DNA of 14,764 nt from Actinomycetes bacterium. GTDB taxonomy: Bacteria > Actinomycetota > Actinomycetes > Actinomycetales > Cellulomonadaceae. Where the stretch lies: the NCBI GenBank assembly GCA_023432565.1, contig JAEYUL010000001.1:1-14764 (forward strand). The letters run 5' to 3'. The position numbers were made by a program, and so were the translations under genes. Each line of letters starts with the position of its first letter. Position 1 is the stretch's first letter. Below the pieces are notes generated by a model. It was not told the DNA's origin, searched no databases, and was given only the letters and a program-made list of their open reading frames with translations. Shown in pieces: positions 11,275-14,764 of the stretch.

Positions 11275-13956
11275 GTGCGTCGCCTGCTCCCCGTCGTCGC
11301 CGTCGGCGCGACGCTCCCCCTCGTGCTCGGCAGCGCTGCGGGCGCGGTCGACGACTCGGGCGACGTCAGCGTCGTCAACACCGAGACCGTGCAGGTCAAG
11401 CTGGACGCGACCGGCGCCGTGCAGGAGGCGCGCGTCTACGAGCAGCTCGCCCTGTCCGGCCACGGCACCGCCACGATCGAGAACCCGGTCTCGACGAGCG
11501 GCCTGCGCAACCTCGACGGCTTCGGCTCGTTCAGGGTCGAGGACGGCCGCCTCGTGACCCAGGTGGACGTGGACGGCGAGCGCCGCCTGCGGACCGTGAG
11601 CGACTTCGACGGCGACCTGCCGATCGCCGTCGACATCACGTACTCGCTGGACGGCGAGGTCGTGGCACCACGCGACGTCGTGGGGCGTTCCGGGCTCCTC
11701 GAGGTCCGCTACACCGTCACGAACCTGACGGGCCGCGAGGACGAGATCACCTACGACGACGGGCGTGGCGGCACCGCCACCGCGACCGCCACGACGGTCG
11801 TGCCGATGATCGGCCAGCTCGTCACCACGCTGCCACCCTCGTTCACCGACGTGGCCTCGCTCGAGGCCGGCATCGCGGGCGACGGCCGCGGCGGGACGCG
11901 CCTGCAGTTCCAGATGACCCTGTTCCCGCCGATCGGCTCGGAGACGGCCGAGTTCGGCTACACCGCCCGCGTCACGCGCGGGGTCGTGCCGCCGGCATCA
12001 CTGACGTCCATGGCGGTCTCCCCGCTCGACTACCCGTCCTTCAAGGGCGGTTCGGCGAGCTATGCGTCGGGGGCCCGGTCGGGCGTCGACCTGACGACCG
12101 GGGCGATCACGATCGACGACAACCTGCAGCGCCTGCACGACGGCGCGGCCGAGCTGCTCGCGGGACTCCAGCAGCTCGACGAGGGCGCCGCGACTCTGCG
12201 CGACGGCCTCGCCGACGAGGCCGCGCCGGGGGCGGACGAGCTCGCGGCGGGCCTGAACGACAAGATCCTGCCCGGGTCCCGGACCCTGGCCGACGCGCTC
12301 GGCGCTCAGCTCGTCCCCGGTGCGCTCGACCTCGGCGCCGGCCTCGCCGGCCAGCTCGCTCCAGGCGCGCAGAGCCTGGCGGACGGCCTGAACGACCAGC
12401 TCGTGCCGGGTGCCGCCACCCTCGCCGACGGGCTGGCGGACGTCGCGGCGCCGGGCGCCGCAGCGCTCGCCGCGGGCCTGAACGACAGCGCGGCGCCGGG
12501 CGCCTCGCAGCTCGCGACCGGGGCCGCAGCGCTCGACGCCGGCCTGGCCAGTGCGCGGGCCAAGGCCCCCGCACTCGTCGCCGGCCTGACCCAGGTGGAC
12601 GAGGGGCTCGCGCGGGTCGACAAGGGCCTGGCCGCCCTGTCGGCACAGGTCGCCACCCTGCCCGACCGGGCCGCCCCGCTGCACGACGGCATCGCTGCCA
12701 TGCGTGCGGCCATCGGCTCGACGGCTCCCCCGGCATCGGACGGGTCACCGACGCTGCTGTACGCGGTCGACGCGCTGCGCACGCAGCTCGGGAGCGCGGC
12801 GTCCACGGCGCAGAGCACGGTGGACTCGATCGACGACCTCAAGACCGGGGTGAACGACCCGTCGACCGGCCTGACCGCCTTCACCGGACTCCTGCCGTCC
12901 TCGGCGCAGGCGTCCTATACGGCAGGTCTCGCCTCGGTCTCGGGCGGCCTCGACCGGCTCAGCGCGGGGATGAGCAGCTCGGCCACCCAGCTCGGCACCG
13001 CCGCGACGACGCTCGCGGCAGTCCAGTGCGGTCTGTCCGCAGCGTCGCTGCCGGCCGTGTGCGACGCGCGCAAGCCGGGGTTGCTGGAGGGCCTCGCGGG
13101 TCTCGCCGCGGGCATGTCGTCTCTGACCACGACCGTCGTCGGCTCGGTGCAGGGTGGTGTCGGCACCGCGAGCGACACGGCCGACGACGAGACGCTGCGC
13201 GGCGGCGTGAACTCGGTACGCGCCGGAGTCGGCGCGCTGAGCAGCGGCGGCGGCGAGCTCGTCGCCGGTCTCGGCGAGCTGGGCGACGGTGCATCGCGCC
13301 TGTCCATCGGCGCCGGGGAGCTCTCGACGGGACTGGCCGACGCGGCGAGCGGCTCGCAGGACCTCGCCGACGGTCTCGCGGGTGCCGCGACGGGCGCCGC
13401 CGCGATCTCCGAGGGCTTGCGGGGCGCGGCGGCCGGCTCGACGAAGGTGGCCGACGGGCTCGGCTCGGCGGCCACGGGGTCCCAGCGACTGCTCGCGGGC
13501 CTGCGGGCAGCGGCGAGCGGGTCGCGCACGCTTGCCGACGGAGTCGGGTCGGCGGCGGCCGGGTCGAGCGCCCTGGCCGCGGGCATCCAGCGCGCCGCGG
13601 ACGGATCCGCGCAGCTCGCCGACGGGCTGGGCACGGCCGCCGGTTCCGCGCCGCAGCTGGTCGACGGCGCGCAGCGGCTGTCCGCGGAGGGCACGTCGCA
13701 GCTCGTCGAGTCGGGAGCGGCCACCGCCGCACGGTTCGGGACGGGCTATGCGGTGCTCGCCGCAGGCGCTCGGCGTGCCGCCGACGAGGGCATGGCCTTC
13801 GGGGCTCCCGAGGGGGCCGTCGGGGCCACGGCCTACTCGCTCGAGATCGCGGGCGCCGACGGCGTCGGCGCGACGAACGTGGGCAAGGGCGTCGCGGCGC
13901 TCGCACTGTTCGCCGCGGCGGGCGTGATCGCCACGGTGCTGCGCCGCCGCGCCTGA
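11275..13956 (+). CDS. Large exported xxxLxxG heptad-repeat (YhgE/Pip-like) protein
   Basis: An 893-residue envelope protein. Residues 1-24 form a Sec-type signal peptide (RRLLPVVAVGATLPLVLGSAAGA). Residues 30-280 are strand-rich (VQVKLDATGAVQEARVYEQLALSG, VRYTVTNLTGREDEITY). Residues 295-420 and 640-830 carry Gly/Leu heptad-type repeats of the xxxLxxG kind known from YhgE/Pip proteins, which should form long amphipathic helices. The first array has a 15-residue period, the second a 14-residue period. Between them, C585 and C596 could form a disulfide. The C-terminus (about 868-888 hydrophobic, then RRRA) is a single membrane anchor with its end inside. GTG start with GGAGG at 11264-11268 and a 6-nt gap. 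Co-transcribed with the six-TM protein. YhgE/Pip relatives serve as phage receptors or in envelope secretion, but no activity can be assigned here. Confidence 0.88.
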   Translation: MRRLLPVVAVGATLPLVLGSAAGAVDDSGDVSVVNTETVQVKLDATGAVQEARVYEQLALSGHGTATIENPVSTSGLRNLDGFGSFRVEDGRLVTQVDVDGERRLRTVSDFDGDLPIAVDITYSLDGEVVAPRDVVGRSGLLEVRYTVTNLTGREDEITYDDGRGGTATATATTVVPMIGQLVTTLPPSFTDVASLEAGIAGDGRGGTRLQFQMTLFPPIGSETAEFGYTARVTRGVVPPASLTSMAVSPLDYPSFKGGSASYASGARSGVDLTTGAITIDDNLQRLHDGAAELLAGLQQLDEGAATLRDGLADEAAPGADELAAGLNDKILPGSRTLADALGAQLVPGALDLGAGLAGQLAPGAQSLADGLNDQLVPGAATLADGLADVAAPGAAALAAGLNDSAAPGASQLATGAAALDAGLASARAKAPALVAGLTQVDEGLARVDKGLAALSAQVATLPDRAAPLHDGIAAMRAAIGSTAPPASDGSPTLLYAVDALRTQLGSAASTAQSTVDSIDDLKTGVNDPSTGLTAFTGLLPSSAQASYTAGLASVSGGLDRLSAGMSSSATQLGTAATTLAAVQCGLSAASLPAVCDARKPGLLEGLAGLAAGMSSLTTTVVGSVQGGVGTASDTADDETLRGGVNSVRAGVGALSSGGGELVAGLGELGDGASRLSIGAGELSTGLADAASGSQDLADGLAGAATGAAAISEGLRGAAAGSTKVADGLGSAATGSQRLLAGLRAAASGSRTLADGVGSAAAGSSALAAGIQRAADGSAQLADGLGTAAGSAPQLVDGAQRLSAEGTSQLVESGAATAARFGTGYAVLAAGARRAADEGMAFGAPEGAVGATAYSLEIAGADGVGATNVGKGVAALALFAAAGVIATVLRRRA
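12205..12519 (+). repeat. Seven tandem 45-bp units (15-residue repeat)
   Basis: Residues 311-415 of the large exported protein are seven back-to-back units of the form GLxDxxxPGAxxLAD, each exactly 15 residues (45 bp). A Pro-Gly at positions 8-9 breaks each unit, unlike the pure heptads later in the protein. The units have diverged in DNA sequence. Confidence 0.85.
13351..13644 (+). repeat. Seven tandem 42-bp units (14-residue double heptad)
   Basis: Residues 693-790 are seven contiguous 14-residue units of the form GSxxLADGLxxAAx (two heptads, each opening with Gly). A less regular heptad lead-in precedes them from about residue 660. This is the classical xxxLxxG pattern of YhgE-like proteins. 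Confidence 0.85.
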
Positions 13957-13964
13957 CGAGCTCG

Positions 13965-14003
13965 GCACGACGTGCGGCAGGCGTGGTCTGCCACACGTCG
14001 TGC
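13965..14003. terminator. Bidirectional hairpin between convergent genes
   Basis: GCACGACGTG (13965-13974) pairs with 13994-14003; after one mismatch GGCAG (13976-13980) pairs with CTGCC (13988-13992) around a 7-nt loop. It occupies almost the whole 49-bp gap between two genes that end tail to tail, so it probably stops transcription from both sides. No T-run on either strand. Confidence 0.65.
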
Positions 14004-14005
14004 GG

Positions 14006-14734
14006 TCAGGACCACGACTCGGCGTACCGCCGCAGCGCAAGCTGGGCGAGCCTGCGGTCGGGTGCGAGCGGTGCGGTGACCACCTCCGCGCCCGACTCGA
14101 GGACACGGTCGTGGAAGTAGCCGGGAGCGAGCAGGTACGACGCGACGACCACCCGCCGACCCTCGCCGCCGCGCGCGAGCGCCACCGCGTCCGGGACCCG
14201 CGGGAGCGCACCGGCGCCGTACCCCACGACGAGACCAGGACCGCGGTCGTCGGGCGGACCAGGATGGCGGCCGAGGAACGTCGCCAGCTCGTCGGCCACG
14301 TCCTGCACCGCGACCGCGGCGGCCGGGTCGCGCGAACCCGCCGCGGCGAGCACGAGCCCGTCCTCGGGGGTCAGCCCCGCCTCGTCGAGCCTGTCGACCA
14401 GCACCCCCACGAGCGAGGCGTCCGGCCCGAGCGGGGCCGCGGCCCGAGCACCCGGCAGGTCGACGGCCTTGGTCACGTCCACACGCACGTGGAAGCCGAC
14501 CGACAGCAGCAACGGGACGACGACGGCCTCGCCGCCGGCTCCCACGACCTCCGTGACCACGTCGGCGACGCTGGGCGTCTGCACGTCGACGAACGCCTCA
14601 CGCACGTCGAGGTCCGGGCGCAGCGCGACGACGTCCGCCAGGATCGAGCGCACCGCCGCGCGGCCGTCGTGGTCGTCCGTGCCGTGCGAGCAGCCGACCA
14701 GGACGGGCGGCCGCGAGACGGGGTGCTCGCTCAT
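14006..14734 (-). CDS. Sirohydrochlorin chelatase-like protein (CbiX/SirB family)
   Basis: A 242-residue two-lobed class II chelatase. The N-terminal lobe has the metal-site motif VLVGCSHGT with H17 and PLLLSVGFHVRVDV with H82, plus FVDVQTPSVADV. The C-terminal lobe repeats the fold in degenerate form (LAAAGSRDP at 129-137, VVASYLLAPGYFHDRV with H208). It would insert Fe2+ into sirohydrochlorin to give siroheme for nitrite or sulfite reductase, or Co2+ for cobalamin; iron and siroheme are favoured by the likely neighbour but not proven. Its ATG overlaps the upstream stop (ATGA) and there is no good Shine-Dalgarno, so translation is probably coupled. It is convergent with the large repeat-protein gene. 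Confidence 0.88.
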   Translation of the reverse strand: MSEHPVSRPPVLVGCSHGTDDHDGRAAVRSILADVVALRPDLDVREAFVDVQTPSVADVVTEVVGAGGEAVVVPLLLSVGFHVRVDVTKAVDLPGARAAAPLGPDASLVGVLVDRLDEAGLTPEDGLVLAAAGSRDPAAAVAVQDVADELATFLGRHPGPPDDRGPGLVVGYGAGALPRVPDAVALARGGEGRRVVVASYLLAPGYFHDRVLESGAEVVTAPLAPDRRLAQLALRRYAESWS

Positions 14735-14764
14735 GACGTCGCCAGCTCGAGGCGGTAGCCGCGC
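14731..14764 (-). CDS. C-terminal end of an upstream gene (possible HemD/winged-helix protein)
   Basis: Only the last ten codons are in the window: they read RGYRLELATS and a TGA that overlaps the chelatase ATG by 4 nt. RGYRLEL is how OmpR-type winged-helix domains usually end. In mycobacteria a uroporphyrinogen-III-synthase-like protein with such a C-terminal domain (Rv0260c) is encoded next to a CbiX-like gene (Rv0259c), so the same pair is likely here. The identification rests on context and a very short match. Confidence 0.4.
   Translation of the reverse strand, partial: RGYRLELATS

Overview
The window is very GC-rich and densely coded, with many GTG starts. Its gene content is that of an actinobacterium: coproporphyrin-branch haem genes hemH and hemQ, a cysteine-rich actinobacterial type of ferrochelatase, and a cello-oligosaccharide-type ABC importer with a LacI regulator. 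The transporter style suggests a Cellulomonadaceae-like plant-polymer degrader. That assignment is inferred from remembered family resemblance, not from a search.

Layout. (1) 35-3477, plus strand: a sugar ABC importer made of a lipoprotein binding protein and two inner-membrane permeases. A pair of perfect hairpins lies between the binding protein and the first permease, and another hairpin follows the second permease. (2) 3584-4630, plus: a LacI-family repressor, presumably controlling the importer. (3) 4759-6000, plus: a hexameric-type glutamate dehydrogenase. (4) 6016-9654, minus strand, in transcription order: a MarR regulator, a HemG-like flavodoxin protein, ferrochelatase (hemH), coproheme decarboxylase (hemQ) and a small META-domain protein. 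(5) 9727-10314, plus: a stand-alone NYN-domain protein, probably an RNase. (6) 10425-10489: a regulatory region with three 12-bp direct repeats at exactly 21-bp spacing. (7) 10593-13956, plus: a two-gene operon of unknown function, encoding a six-TM membrane protein and an 893-residue exported, C-terminally anchored protein of xxxLxxG heptad-repeat (YhgE/Pip-like) character. (8) 14006-14764, minus: a sirohydrochlorin-chelatase-like protein, overlapped by the last ten codons of an upstream gene that may be a HemD/winged-helix protein.

How the parts fit. Block 1 with block 2 is a standard importer plus repressor; no glycosidase and no ATPase lie with it here, as is usual when a shared MsiK-type ATPase is used. 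Block 4 carries the last two steps of the coproporphyrin-dependent haem pathway, next to a flavodoxin whose family includes a protoporphyrinogen dehydrogenase. Block 8 suggests a separate siroheme branch at the right edge.

The least explained part is blocks 6-7: an exported repeat protein with two repeat periods (15 and 14 residues), co-transcribed with a small membrane protein behind a helically phased triple operator. A second pattern is that four genes without a Shine-Dalgarno sequence share a -10-like hexamer ending exactly 6 nt before the start codon, which suggests leaderless mRNAs. No RNA gene, CRISPR array, insertion sequence or prophage was seen.
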